Source: Xenopus tropicalis
Lineage: Eukaryota > Chordata > Amphibia > Anura > Pipidae
Direction of reading: 5' to 3'
Assembly: GCF_000004195.4 (NCBI RefSeq)
Contig: NC_030679.2
Location: 28,819,712 to 28,883,711 of the forward strand
Length of the DNA stretch: 64,000 nucleotides
Shown: one piece after another, positions 23,804 to 34,814 of the stretch
How positions within the stretch are numbered: position 1 is the first letter of the stretch
How the letters are laid out: each line of letters begins with the position of its first letter
Made by a program: the position numbers and the translations under genes
Notes under the pieces: generated by a model
The model's input: only the letters and a program-made list of their open reading frames with translations
Database searches by the model: none
What the model was told of the DNA's origin: nothing

Positions 23804-24958
23804 CATGGTGTATATCATGGCCCCTTTCTTTAAACTAATTTGGACGCCTTTCGAATTAGGCATTTAAAGAGAAGGTAATAACCTTCATTGAATGCTGTGC
23901 CTGTGCCTAATGGGCTCTGATTTTCCATGAAAGCAAAACAGACTTTTTGTTAGGAACGTAACCAGAACTAAACCTATCTCCCCCAAAAAATAATAGCAAG
24001 TGATATTACAAATACATATTTAAGGTTTGTTTAATTTGTGTGGGTTATGTTAGTATGCTAATCGAAGTTAAGGAGTCAGTGGAGAAATGTGCAGAAATGG
24101 TGGTATTACTTGACAAGTTATTACTGAATGGGCTCCTATGTTTAAAGCTCAATTTACAGATTGAATCCCTGCCAATAGGTGTGTTAAGTGTCAAGGCCTA
24201 AACGACCCTTACTGGGTTTGATGTCAGGACCAAGGGGGAAGCTGGCAGAAGTAGTCTAATATATGTATCCTAAGGGTGAATAGGCTCAAAGCTTCAGTCC
24301 AGGCAAAGGTAGCTGTAGGCAGCAGTCAGCAGTCAGAATCAAAGCAGAAGAGTCAAGAACCAGGAAATCAAGTCAAAATATAGCTGCACCGGGAACTTAC
24401 TATGCAAGACCTATACTCTGGCAGTGAACACAGGTCTTTGATTTTCTTCTATTTCAAATGTTGCACCAATCCATGATGTGATGACTCCGTGCATCACTAA
24501 GCGGTACAGCAACACAACATTGTAGCCATGGGCGCGCCATCTTGGATCCAATGTTCACAGAGAGAACCAAGAGCTCATGAGCAGCTGGGGAATGTATCTG
24601 TTGGCAATGGAGGCAGATGGACAGAAACTCCTTTTTTGGGATATTAGAGTCCCATTAAGAAAACTATATACTTATCATTTATTGAATAACAATATATACA
24701 TTTGCTTATTTAAAACTATACTCTCTGTTTAATTTGAACTTAATGAACGTATATTTTAAAGCTAGTTTCACTGTCAGCTAGTGGCCTACTTTATATATTG
24801 CTAGCTTGGGTAATACGATCATTATAAATACATCCGTCTCAGTGCTCTCTGGGCCTTTGTTCATTTATCAGCTCCTGTGCCGGACACAGTGTAAGACAAA
24901 TGTATTGCTTTACTAACAAGAAAGTTACTGCTTTTCTGCTTTTTTTTTTCTTTTTCAG
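23804..24958. other. No gene seen; possible old retroelement 24200-24620
   Basis: 24200-24620 has recurring GTCAG/AGGCA words like those of 540-1040 and a GC-rich GGGCGCGCCATCTTGG segment. This may be non-coding retroelement sequence, but no diagnostic domain is present. Confidence 0.35.
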
Positions 24959-25057
24959 AAAAGAAAGTTGTACTTCTTCAGGTTCATAAACTCGAGAATA
25001 TCCCACTGAGTTAATCAACTTTGGTTGGTATAATAAAGCACTTTAATAGGATAGCTA
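24959..25057 (+). other. Candidate terminal exon with poly(A) signal
   Basis: A long pyrimidine tract ending TTTCTTTTTCAG precedes it. One frame gives KKVVLLQVHKLENIPLS and stops at 25012. AATAAA follows at 25032-25037. The arrangement acceptor, short frame, stop, poly(A) signal is coherent, but each part is short enough to arise by chance. Confidence 0.15.
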
Positions 25058-25224
25058 AATTAAAGACAGTGACTTATTGTTATAGCATTCACTGGCAAGA
25101 TATTTTATGATACAGTATTGTAAGACAGACCAAAATTGCATTTCTAACTACCAGGAATCCATGCATGCATCTGACTTAAGGAATGGGAGGTAGAAAAACA
25201 TAAACAACTTTAAAGCCACAAATA

Positions 25225-25475
25225 TCCCCTTTTACAATCAATCTCTGTTAATATATTCCGCATAATAAAAGGTGTAGATATCGCATTTGCATGAGGATAT
25301 TCTTTAAACAATGCCTTCGGTAATGTGCATATATTAAACAGCAAAAGTATTACCTTTCCATGTTGACTTGGAAAGCGAGTCTAATTGAGAGAGACAATGG
25401 GAATTCATTCTCTCCTTGTGAACTCTGTCACTTTAAAGCCAACCTTTGCACAGTGTCCCGCTGTTAATCAATCCA
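25225..25475. promoter_or_regulatory. Possible conserved non-coding element
   Basis: Non-repetitive block without terminal repeats. It holds an octamer-like ATTTGCAT (25285-25292), a homeodomain-type GTTAATCAATC near its right end and a balanced composition unlike nearby repeats. Inferred from texture only. Confidence 0.2.
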
Positions 25476-25776
25476 GACAGTGGTGTACTACTTGCATTTC
25501 CATTGGCTAAATATGTAACACCGTACCTCTCAGTACCACTAATAAATTATATTTTCCACAAAACAGCCTTCCAACACTGCTCTCTTGCCTACCCAGGCAT
25601 CATAATCACAGATTAGGTACCAATCTCCCTGCTCTTTAAGTTAAACTCCTACCTCTGACTTCCTCTAACATTTTGGTGACTATCCTTGTTTGCACGTAGC
25701 TCAACCAGATTGCTTTCTAAATAATGCTCTGGCTATTACTCTGCTTGACTTAATTGTCATTGCAACTATGCTTTTC

Positions 25777-26228
25777 TTTTTTTTTTTCAATAACATTTTT
25801 ATTAATCTTGAGGTTCCAACAGTACATAGTATCGTGTCATGAAGTCAGGTACAAAAACATAAAGCGTATACATTGTATCCAATCAAACCAACAAAACATG
25901 TTTTGTATCCAACAAAACATGTTTACATAATAATGAAAAATAAAAGGTAGGACCGATAATCATGTTGAGAAAAAAGGGCAGATAACAATTCTGTCTAAAT
26001 CCTGTTGATTCCTCAAGGGTTTTTTGGATTTTTTACAGTAACCAAAGCAGTAATTACTGTGAAGTAGTAAAAGATAAGGACAGTAGAAAATAGATTAGAC
26101 AGAGAGAAATAAAGTAAAGTGAAATAGAAAAATAGAGAGAAAAATAGTTCGGAGATACAGATACAAAGAGCGAGATATCACTGGGTATATAGGTGTACCG
26201 AGGAATACAGAGCAGAAATTAATTAGTT
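25777..26228 (-). mobile_element. Minus-strand poly(A) retroposon with 16-bp TSD
   Basis: On the plus strand it begins with a poly(T) run and TAACATTTTTATTAATC, that is, a minus-strand 3' end with AATAAAAATG and poly(A). The direct repeat TGCAACTATGCTTTTC is exact at 25761-25776 and 26229-26244. No reading frame was recognised, so it is probably the 3' untranslated end of a LINE, though a retrocopy of another transcript is possible. Confidence 0.85.
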
Positions 26229-26244
26229 TGCAACTATGCTTTTC

Positions 26245-28907
26245 ATATAGTGTATTATGTCACTGAATCTCCTAGCCCAAACCTCGGAGTAACGGGAAGA
26301 CTGTTGCTGGCTTTCATTTCATGGGCCACACACCATCTGCTTGGCCTCTATAGTACTTTCTAGCTGACTTCAGTGCACTCCAACTTAGGTATCCATTTTG
26401 TCCCTTATTTATTGGCCTCACGTGTCCATATTCTTTTGATCATTTCAGATTTATGTAATGGTATAGTGTAAGGTAGTAAGACTGCTTCAGCCTACTAGTG
26501 CAAAGCATGAACACTTGGATGGTGAATAAATTGGAGCAGCACACTTTTTCTTTGCAAATGGACCCAAGAGCATTTTAATTAAGAGCAACTTTTTTTTGCC
26601 ATTTTCTCCTATTTATAGTTGTTACTCAGAGCTTACTCATAGCTTCACAAGCTACACTTTAAACAGCACAGTCACCCACAATAACACAGTGCCATCTTGG
26701 GGCTCACCCTTTTTGCTTTCCACCATTAGGGGTATCTCCTTGCCAAATCCTCTGGATTATTTTTGAAGGATGCTTCTTACCTTAAAGTGTGTCTGTTCCA
26801 TGCTCCACAAACAAAGGTGTCTCTACCAGTTTATAAGGCTCCCACTATTACTGGTCTCTGTACTGATAATGGTTCAGTTGTTAAATTAATTAAACTCTTT
26901 GTTGGAGCTTACTCTACATTCTCACCCTCTAGGATGACTTCTACCAAACCTGTCCACACACTACTTGGCGTGTCTACTCATGGGGCACCTCTTCTATTTC
27001 CTCAAATGTTTGACATCACAGTTCTTCCACAGTCAGTGGCTGTAGCAATTGCAACTACAGGTAAGGGGAATATTATGAGAACGGCATGGAACTGGGTTTT
27101 TTTTTTTTTGCAAATGGGTCCTTCTGTAATATGGACAATCATGCCTTAAGGCTACTAAGAATATATATGTCATTTGTAGGCACTTTCTTTATAGAGTTTT
27201 CCATATAGTTAAAAACTGAGCTCAATTTCCCACAAAACAACATACATTTCAGCTCGTATGATTTACTAGTGAGGGTGCAAATTCTCATCCTTTTTTTAAA
27301 AAAATTGTGAGCAAATTGTGTCAGCACCTTCTTTTACTTTTTTTTTCTTCTTTAGTTAGTTTTTCATTTTATGAATGTTATCACTTCCAGATTTCCAATG
27401 TGAGTTGTGCCAATATGGATCAAAGACCCACACATATAACATGTGAATGTTCATTTATGAAGGCTTGGCAATACAACAATGATCTATATATATGTATAAT
27501 GTGTCATTACATAAATGGGCAGTGTTCACTGGAGTAACAACTGTGCACATTTTCATCTCCATTACTCAAATGGCTCTTTTTGTGTGACAAAATATACATT
27601 CCACATACATCTCTTTATCTGATAATGTTTTATAAGGCTTGCTTGCTAGATGACATGAACCAATCATCTAATCGGTTTACCACAGTGTGTTGTGGAAGCC
27701 TGAACATTGTAATGGCATTATCTCTAGGTACCAAATATAATCATGTGCATAGAAGCTACCAATGTAGTTACACCATTTAATATTGCTCGTTATGTGCCTT
27801 CTATTTACTTTTTTTTATAATAGGTTCACATTGACAGTTGCTCAGAATAATTAACATTACTCAAACCTTATACTGATGTGCAAAATACAGTTGGATGCAA
27901 AAGAAATTGCAGGTAAGGGGAATTGTTGAAGGCAAGGCAAAATCTGGAACAGCAAGGAAACAGAGGACTGCTTGTACGCAGGCCAGAAAGGCAAAGCAAA
28001 CCCTTATATACTGTAACTTTAAAGAACCCGCAAGAAGGTTTTGGCTGGCACAGAAATGGTGTTGCAAGGTCCATGGTGCAGCATTGCTAAACAGCATCTA
28101 GGCAAGGCAGAGGTCTTTGGAAACAAGTGCTGCGGATTGTTGAAATGTAAATATAACTCTTTAGGTAAAATCACCAAAGGTTTGTTTGGAAAAAAGAAAG
28201 GAGCAGCATTTGGTGAGGAAAAAAACTATTACACATGCCACAATTACTGAATGTAAATGTCCTCCTTCAGGTGAATTTTTATTATGTTATAGAATAACCT
28301 ATACTTAGCAATTCTTCTATTGGTCTTATATGTATATAATAAGTAGCTGCAGCTCTATACTCACCTGAGGTGAATTCCTAGCAAAGGAGAACAGAAAACC
28401 CTTGGCTGCCAGATGTTTCCCTTAAGCCCTTAACACTGCAAATGATTATATTGAGTCCTTGGATATAGAGAATGTTGTGTGAACTATAAAAAGCAAACAT
28501 CCCTATTTTATTTAGACCAACTATTTAACCTTCTAGGTGTTGAGTGGGTAGAATATACCCTTGTGCTTCTTATGTGCTGTTTGCTATTGTAATGTACTAC
28601 TCTACCGTACTATGTAATATGGTAGTAATAAATCTAGCCTGGGTGGGCACCTACAGCCCCTGCGCCAGTCTGTCGTAAAGGAAGACCATAACGCTGCCAT
28701 GGGGGCCAAAGTTATTGGAGGGATAGTGGAGAACATTAATTGATTCATAAATAGAACAGGCTAGTATGTTTTGGAAATTGTAAATTTACATCAAAGATAT
28801 TTCTTATCTGATCCCCTGTGGTATCAGAATATGGTGGAAATAAATGCTGATGGCCTTGTTATGCAACTGCAAATAAATTACACAATATGTTCACTTTAAA
28901 GAAAGCT
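26245..28907. other. No gene seen
   Basis: The longest frame (26763-27149, 128 codons) shows no recognised motif and no splice or promoter support. The rest is AT-rich single-copy-looking DNA. Confidence 0.4.
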
Positions 28908-29190
28908 ATCCAAAATGCTGGGACCTGGGGTTTTCTAGATAAGGGATCTGTTTTGGATATTCATACCTTAATTCTGATTCATTAAAACAGTAATTTAAAT
29001 CAATAGGACTGTTTTGCCTCCAATTAGGATTAATTATATCTTAGTTGGGATCAAGTACAATGTTCTTTTTTATTATTACAGAGAAAAAGGAAACCCTTAT
29101 TTGATTAAAATGGAGTCTATGGGAGATGGTCTTCCCATAATTCTGAGCTTTCTGGATAACGGGTTTCTGTATAATGGATCCCATACCTGT
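28908..29190 (+). mobile_element. TA-flanked MITE, single inner unit
   Basis: The right end GGATCCCATACCTG is followed by TA. The left end is decayed (CCAAAATGCTGGGACC). It contains the family's single inner unit with TTATTATTACAGAGAAAAAG. Confidence 0.75.
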
Positions 29191-29411
29191 ATATGGTCAG
29201 AAAAATGGGTAGGGCCAAAGGAGGTTTAGAAGAGCAGAAGAAGGAGCTCAATTGTAATATTTCAAATAAAATAAATACAATTATTTAACAGTTCCTTTCT
29301 GCAGGCAAATGCTCTGTACATTTTTAAAGAAAGAGAAGCCAAAAAAGTGATGAGGGTGATGAGTTAGACCTAGTTGATCCCTGCAGACACCTGCTGCTCC
29401 TCTGTTCATAT

Positions 29412-29571
29412 CAGGGTCAGACTGGGGGGTGCAGGGTCCACTGGGGCTGCCCCCCAAAGGGGACCCTGTAGTGACCACCCCTCCCCCAAACGCTCATATA
29501 ATATAGTTACTTTCGGGTTCTCTAGGGAGGGAGAACAGCAGCTGGTGCCCCGCCGGCCCAGTCCCACCCTG
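29412..29571. mobile_element. Short GC-rich hAT-like MITE, 160 bp
   Basis: Ends CAGGGTCAGACTGGGG and GCCCAGTCCCACCCTG. Flanks GTTCATAT (29404-29411) and GTTTACAT (29572-29579) match at 6 of 8 bases. Same family as 17265, 44083 and 62407. Confidence 0.82.
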
Positions 29572-29893
29572 GTTTACATTGATTCCATCAGAAGCTGCCT
29601 GGATAAAACAGCCACCTGGCACTGCCACCAGTATTTATAAATGTACTTATTTTATGGATCTAACATGCAGTTTCACCCTTTTCCTATTGAAATCACATGC
29701 AGGTTATGCTTAGCGCACCCTTGCACCTAAAACACAGAAGAATTAGAACTAGTATGTGCTTTTCCCCTATCACAACCCACCATGTTCTGTCCGAATCTGA
29801 ATGAAATCAATAATTGTACCCTGTGCACAGGATGTATCAGTATAGTCTGCTTCAATGGTATATTTTTTTCCAAACTAAAAGGAGGTCTTAAGA

Positions 29894-30723
29894 CAGGTAT
29901 AGGATCCCTCATCTAGAAACCTGTTATCCACAATTCTCTGAATTACTGGAAGGCTGTCTCCTATAGGCTCCAAATAATGCAAATTTTTAAAAATGGTTAA
30001 CATTTTTTTGTAATAATAAAACAGTACCTTGTACTTAAGATATAATTACAGGTATGGGACCTGTTATGCAGAATGATTGGGATCTGGGTTTTCCAGATAA
30101 GGGATCTTTCCGTAATTTGGATCTCTATAACTTAAGTCTGCTAAAAATCATTTAAATATTGAATAAACCCAATAGGATTGTTTTGCCTCCAATAAGGATT
30201 AATTATATCTTAGTTGGGATCAGGTACAGGTACTGTTTTATTATTACAGAGAAAAGGGAATCTTTTAACCATTAAATAAACCCAATAGGGCTGTTCTGCC
30301 CCCAATAAGGGGTAATTATATCTTAGTTGGGATCAAGTACTGGTACTGTTTTATTATTACAGAGAAAAGGGAATCATTTAACCATTAAATAAACCCAATA
30401 GGGCTGTTCTGCCCCCAATAAGGGGTAATTATATCTCAGTTGGGATCAGGTACAGATACTGTTTTATTATTACAGAGAAAAAGGAAATCAGTTTTAAAAA
30501 TTAGAATTATTTGCTTATAATGGAGTCTATGGGCAATGAACTTTCCGTGATTCGGCTTTCCGGATAAGGGATCCCATACCTGTACTCCTTACTGGAGGCA
30601 AAACAATCGTATTGGGTTTATTTAAGGTTTAAATGATTTTAGCAGACTTAAGGTATGGTGATTTAATGCAAAGATCCCTTATCTGGAAAACCCCAGCATT
30701 CTAGATAATATATCCTATACCTG
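29894..30723 (-). mobile_element. TA-flanked MITE interrupted by a relative
   Basis: The outer copy runs 29894-30048 and resumes at 30585, ending CTATACCTG. Its broken word TAAGATATAATTAC continues with TCCTTACTGG after the inner element is removed, as in uninterrupted family members. Confidence 0.88.
30049..30582 (+). mobile_element. Inner TA-flanked MITE with three 113-bp units
   Basis: Begins CAGGTATGGGACC and ends GGATCCCATACCTG, flanked by TA (30047-30048 and 30583-30584). The landmark TCTTAGTTGG or its variant occurs at 30209, 30321 and 30434, spacing 112-113 bp. No coding capacity. Confidence 0.9.
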
Positions 30724-31089
30724 AATAATGATTATTATATAGCTACATTGTCATAAAAAAAGCTTAATAAATATTGCATTGTGGTTTAGCACACACATAG
30801 TATGTAACGTTTGAATAGATATATTTATACTGTATCTTATTTGTCAAAACAAAAACGATCATTATGTAGGTATCTATCTCTGTCACAGCCATCTAATGAT
30901 AAGTAGAGCTGATGTTTTCTTGGGCCTGTCTGATCATTATATTAATCATTACTCATATAAATGTTTCTCCTGTCTGATGGAGGAACTAATACAAAGAATT
31001 CATGTCTCTAACCCCTTCAGGGACTGAATCCTTAAGGAAAAATGAAGGCAAGCTTGCTTGTAAGAAGAAAAAAAAATATTTCACTTTCA

Positions 31090-31470
31090 TAGGAGGGATT
31101 GCTGAAATAAGAAGAAAAAGAGAACACAAGCTTGGTTGCTGCAGGCTGCTAGATAAACCGTAAAGGCACCAATTAAAGAACCCCAGTTGGGAGGAAATAA
31201 ACAAACAGAGAAGGGAACCTGAAGGGGGGTTGCTTGTGTGGCTGCCAAGTTAGATTGCCATGATTTTTGAATGGCATTGCCATTTTCTCTCTATTGTGAA
31301 TGGCAAAGTCTTGGACAATGGCCAATTACAGCTTTTCCAACAGTGCTCGCTGCCCAAGAGGCTTAGGCCGAGAATCATCCCAATGGAAAAGTGCCTAGCA
31401 CCTCCTACAGCCGGTATGTGCCAGGCAGCAGGGGTACAAAATAATGAATCCACGCTGGTAATTAATCATT
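31090..31470. promoter_or_regulatory. Possible conserved non-coding element
   Basis: Less AT-rich, non-repetitive block including AGCACCTCCTACAGCCGG and TTGCCATGATTTTTGAATGG, with a possible second part at 31850-32010. No open frame is convincing on either strand. The call rests on texture. Confidence 0.2.
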
Positions 31471-32140
31471 ATTCTTTGTGCAAGCACTTCCAACTCCGTT
31501 ATGTAACCAGTAGGGAGAATGAAAGAATAAAAGGAGGGGCTGAGGGAAGGGAAAAGGGGGTGATAGAAAGTATTTTTTAGAAAAATGACAGCTAACGTTT
31601 TGTTCTGTTTTCTAAAAGCTGCTTTTGAATTCAAGAGAGGATGTTTTTGTCAGGATGGCATTATGTTGATGTCCACTTATATCCTGCAGAGCGTTCCACA
31701 ATAAAGTCAGCCCATGTGCGCAGTGAGATACCAGGCGTAAACTCTGCCAGTTCCTGCAGGACTTAGAAAAACAAGTGGCTCGGGCTCCCTTTTTTCTCTT
31801 CAGATTCTTTTTTCTTCTTTTCCTTTCAAAGACATTTTAATAGGTTTCTTCAAACAGCAAATTGTAAGGGGGCTATTGAATTGCAGTGTACACCTGTATG
31901 ACTCTGCCCAGCAGGAAACGAGGGCTCTAAGAAGTAGCGGCTGCTGTATTAGCTCCAATAATTTGCACTATCGGGGCTCCGAGGTGCTAGCTTCAATTAA
32001 GTATATGAAAATACAGGTTACAGATAAAAGACCTTTATTTTTAGTTGTTTTTTTTTTTTCTTAAATAAAAATGATATGTATATATAAAAATAATGATAGG
32101 ACATATACTATTTCAATAGAGATTAAGTAGTATCAGTAGT

Positions 32141-32262
32141 ATAGATATAGGATCTATTGGGTTTATTTAATGTTTAAATGAATTTTTAGTAGACTCTAGA
32201 AATCCAAATTATGGAAAACCCTGGGTCCCGAGCATTCTAGATAACAGGTCCCATATTTCTGT
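32141..32262. mobile_element. Deleted fragment of the TA-flanked MITE
   Basis: Keeps the words TATTGGGTTTATTTAATG and AACAGGTCCCATA of the family, with most of the interior missing. Confidence 0.6.
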
Positions 32263-32489
32263 GACCTCTGTCACAAACTGTGCCCTCTGCCCTTTACTTA
32301 TATTATCAATATGATAACTTTGTGTGTATTGCAATATTTTTCATTTCAGGTAAGGCTACCTACTACTGTATCTTACCAGCTAAAAGATCCATGCTATAGT
32401 GGTTTCATCCCATACTATTGTAAAGCACCTCAGTCCTGTCCCATACTGACACATGAGTACAACAGAGTGGTATAATAATAATAATAATA

Positions 32490-32820
32490 TAGGTATAGGA
32501 CCCGTTATCCAGAATGCTTGGAACCAAAGGCTTTCCGTATAAGGGGTCTTTCCATAATTTGGAGCTCCATACCTTAAGTCTACTAAATAAAATCAATAAA
32601 ACATTAATTAAACCCAATAGGATTGTTTTGCATCAAATAAGGATTAATTATATCTTAGTTGAGATCAATTACAAGGCACTGTTTTATTATTACAGAGAAA
32701 AGGGAAATCAGTTTTAAAAATTCTGAATTATTTGATTAAAATAGAGTCTATGGGATACAGGCTTTCTGTAATTCAGAGCTTTCTGGTTAATGGGTTTCCA
32801 GATAAGGGATCCCATACCGG
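32490..32820 (+). mobile_element. TA-flanked MITE, single inner unit
   Basis: Starts TAGGTATAGGACCCG after TA (32488-32489), within an ATA-rich run. Ends GATCCCATACCGG before TA (32821-32822). The inner unit is present once (TTATTATTACAGAGAAAAGG). Confidence 0.85.
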
Positions 32821-33040
32821 TAGTAGCTTTTTTTAAGATCATTACTTGTGCTGTTACATATGGAAGCACCAATAGGATTTTTTTAGACTTTTTTCACTTA
32901 TTGAAGATAAAGTGAATATATAATGTTATCTGCTGAAAGACACATTCAGACTGTAATGGAGAGTGGCATATCCATGAAAGTAAAGCTTGGTGTGGTTTTG
33001 GGATATGAATGCTCAAGCCCAAGGCTCAAGCCTTCATAAA

Positions 33041-33343
33041 TTGTGATGAGCGAATCTGTCCCATTTCGGGGAAATTCGTGAAACGGCGAAAATTCGCGGA
33101 ATGCATGTCACGCAATTTTTTTGTGGCCCGTGTCTTTTTTGGTGCCTGTGGCTATTTTTTTTGTCGCCGCGGCTATTTTTATGTCGCCCGCGCTAATTTG
33201 ATGTGCGACAAAAAAAATTCCACGTGACCAATTTTTTCACACAAATTTTCACGGAAGTCTCACAAAACAATTTGCCAATGGCAAAATGCGGAAATTCTCT
33301 GCGAATCCATGCCTTGGAGAAAAAAAAAATTCGCTCATCACTA
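33041..33343. mobile_element. hAT-like MITE 1 of a five-element cluster
   Basis: Ends TTGTGATGAGCGAATC and TTCGCTCATCACTA. TSD TTCATAAA exact at 33033-33040 and 33344-33351. CpG-rich interior with TTTTGTCGCC-type words. Confidence 0.92.
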
Positions 33344-33580
33344 TTCATAAATATGCCCCTAGATTCATGGGCTTCAGTTTCTAGGTTACTCTGAGCACAT
33401 ATCTCTGACACTGTAATGTTATGTAGTTTGAGACTGTTTACCCACATCTTTAGTAAGTAAAATATATGATTAAACCTCTATAAAGTGAGTATACTTGTCA
33501 GAGACACAGCCACCAAGTTCCACTCTGAATTTTTTCAGCTATATTGAAGAGAGAAATTGTATTTGGTAAGACCACATAAT

Positions 33581-33892
33581 TAGTGATGAGCAAATCTGTT
33601 CGAAAATGTTCTGTTCGAAAATGTTGTGCGGCAAAACAAATTGACGCCCGCGGCTAATCTTTTGTCGCCTGCAGCTATTATTTTGTCGCCCGCGGCTATT
33701 ATTTTGTCACCCGCGGCTATTATTTTGTCGCGCTGCTATTATTTTCTCGCCCGTGGCTATTATTTTGTTGCACGGCACAATTTTTGGACGTGTGGCGAAT
33801 TTTTTCATCTATTTCGCGAAACAATCCGCCAATGGCGAAACGTGAAAATTCACTGCGAATCCATGCCTGCCGAAACATTTTGCCCATCACTA
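33581..33892. mobile_element. hAT-like MITE 2 of the cluster
   Basis: Ends TAGTGATGAGCAAATC and TTTGCCCATCACTA. TSD CACATAAT exact at 33573-33580 and 33893-33900. The interior has four or five near-identical 21-base words of the type CGGCTATTATTTTGTCGCCC in tandem. Confidence 0.92.
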
Positions 33893-34147
33893 CACATAAT
33901 GTCACAAATCTTAAAAACTTCCTCTAGCCTACAAAATGTAGCAAATAAAATATGGTATCAAATTTCATTAAATAGCCTAAACTGCCATAAAGAGGTACAC
34001 TACCAGGTCCACTGTGCTGGTGTTTTACAGACATTGAGATATGGAAGCAGTGTGACCAGTTAATTATCTGTTAAAATTATATGTTGTGGTTTGCCATATT
34101 TATATAGTGTGACATTACTAAGCACCACTTATAAATGATGACATCAC

Positions 34148-34291
34148 TAGTGATGAGCAAATTTGTCCCGTTTCGCGTTACTGAAAAAATTGCATTCGCA
34201 AAATGACAAAAAAGTCTTGAAATATGAAAAATGCAGCACTAATTTTTTTTTATGCGAATCCAGGGTTGGCGAAAAATTATCTTCCTCACTA
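34148..34291. mobile_element. hAT-like MITE 3 of the cluster, 144 bp
   Basis: Starts TAGTGATGAGCAAATTTG and ends CTTCCTCACTA. Flanks GACATCAC (34140-34147) and GACATCAT (34292-34299), 7 of 8. Most of the family interior is deleted. Confidence 0.87.
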
Positions 34292-34319
34292 GACATCATT
34301 AAGCACCATTTATAAGGAT

Positions 34320-34595
34320 TAGTGATGAGCGAATCTGTCCCCTTTTGCTTCCCTGAAAAATTTGTGAAACTCCAGAAAAATTTGCGAAACGGCGAAAAAT
34401 TTACAAACACGGGTGCCGCACAACTTTTTTAATGAGCTTGACTTTTTTGACGCATCTGCAGCTTCTTTGACACAACTGTGCCCTTTCCTGATGCAACCTT
34501 GCCTTTTTTGACCCAAGCGCAAATTTTTCACGTCTAAATTTTGTGTAAGTTTTGCAAAACATATTGCCTATGGCGAAAAAATTCGCTCATCGCTA
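34320..34595. mobile_element. hAT-like MITE 4 of the cluster
   Basis: Starts TAGTGATGAGCGAATCTG and ends ATTCGCTCATCGCTA. TSD ATAAGGAT exact at 34312-34319 and 34596-34603. Confidence 0.92.
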
Positions 34596-34667
34596 ATAAG
34601 GATATCATTTACACAAAATTAATGTTTATTGTATATTATATACTTATAACCTACAAGTAGTAATGAG

Positions 34668-34807
34668 CGAAATTTTTCGCCAGGCATGGATTCACGGAAA
34701 AATGTGAAGCGCATCAAAAACAGTTGTTTTTGACGTGCGTCATTTTCCACGTTTTCGCTAATGTTTAAGTTGCACAAAGCAAAACGGGACAGATTTGCTC
34801 ATCACTA
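34668..34807. mobile_element. hAT-like MITE 5 of the cluster, 140 bp
   Basis: Starts TAGTAATGAGCGAAAT and ends GACAGATTTGCTCATCACTA. CTACAAG is repeated exactly at 34661-34667 and 34808-34814 (seven bases of an expected eight). Confidence 0.88.
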
Positions 34808-34814
34808 CTACAAG

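Noticed and set aside
26763..27149. 128-codon ORF
   Set aside because: No recognised motif, no splice sites or promoter, and composition like its surroundings.
32466..32490. ATA trinucleotide run as a microsatellite locus
   Set aside because: Too short and merged with the MITE's TA target to list separately.
20904..33351. Shared TTCATAAA flank of two MITEs as a specific target
   Set aside because: Other family members have unrelated targets; two matches in an AT-rich genome are not enough.
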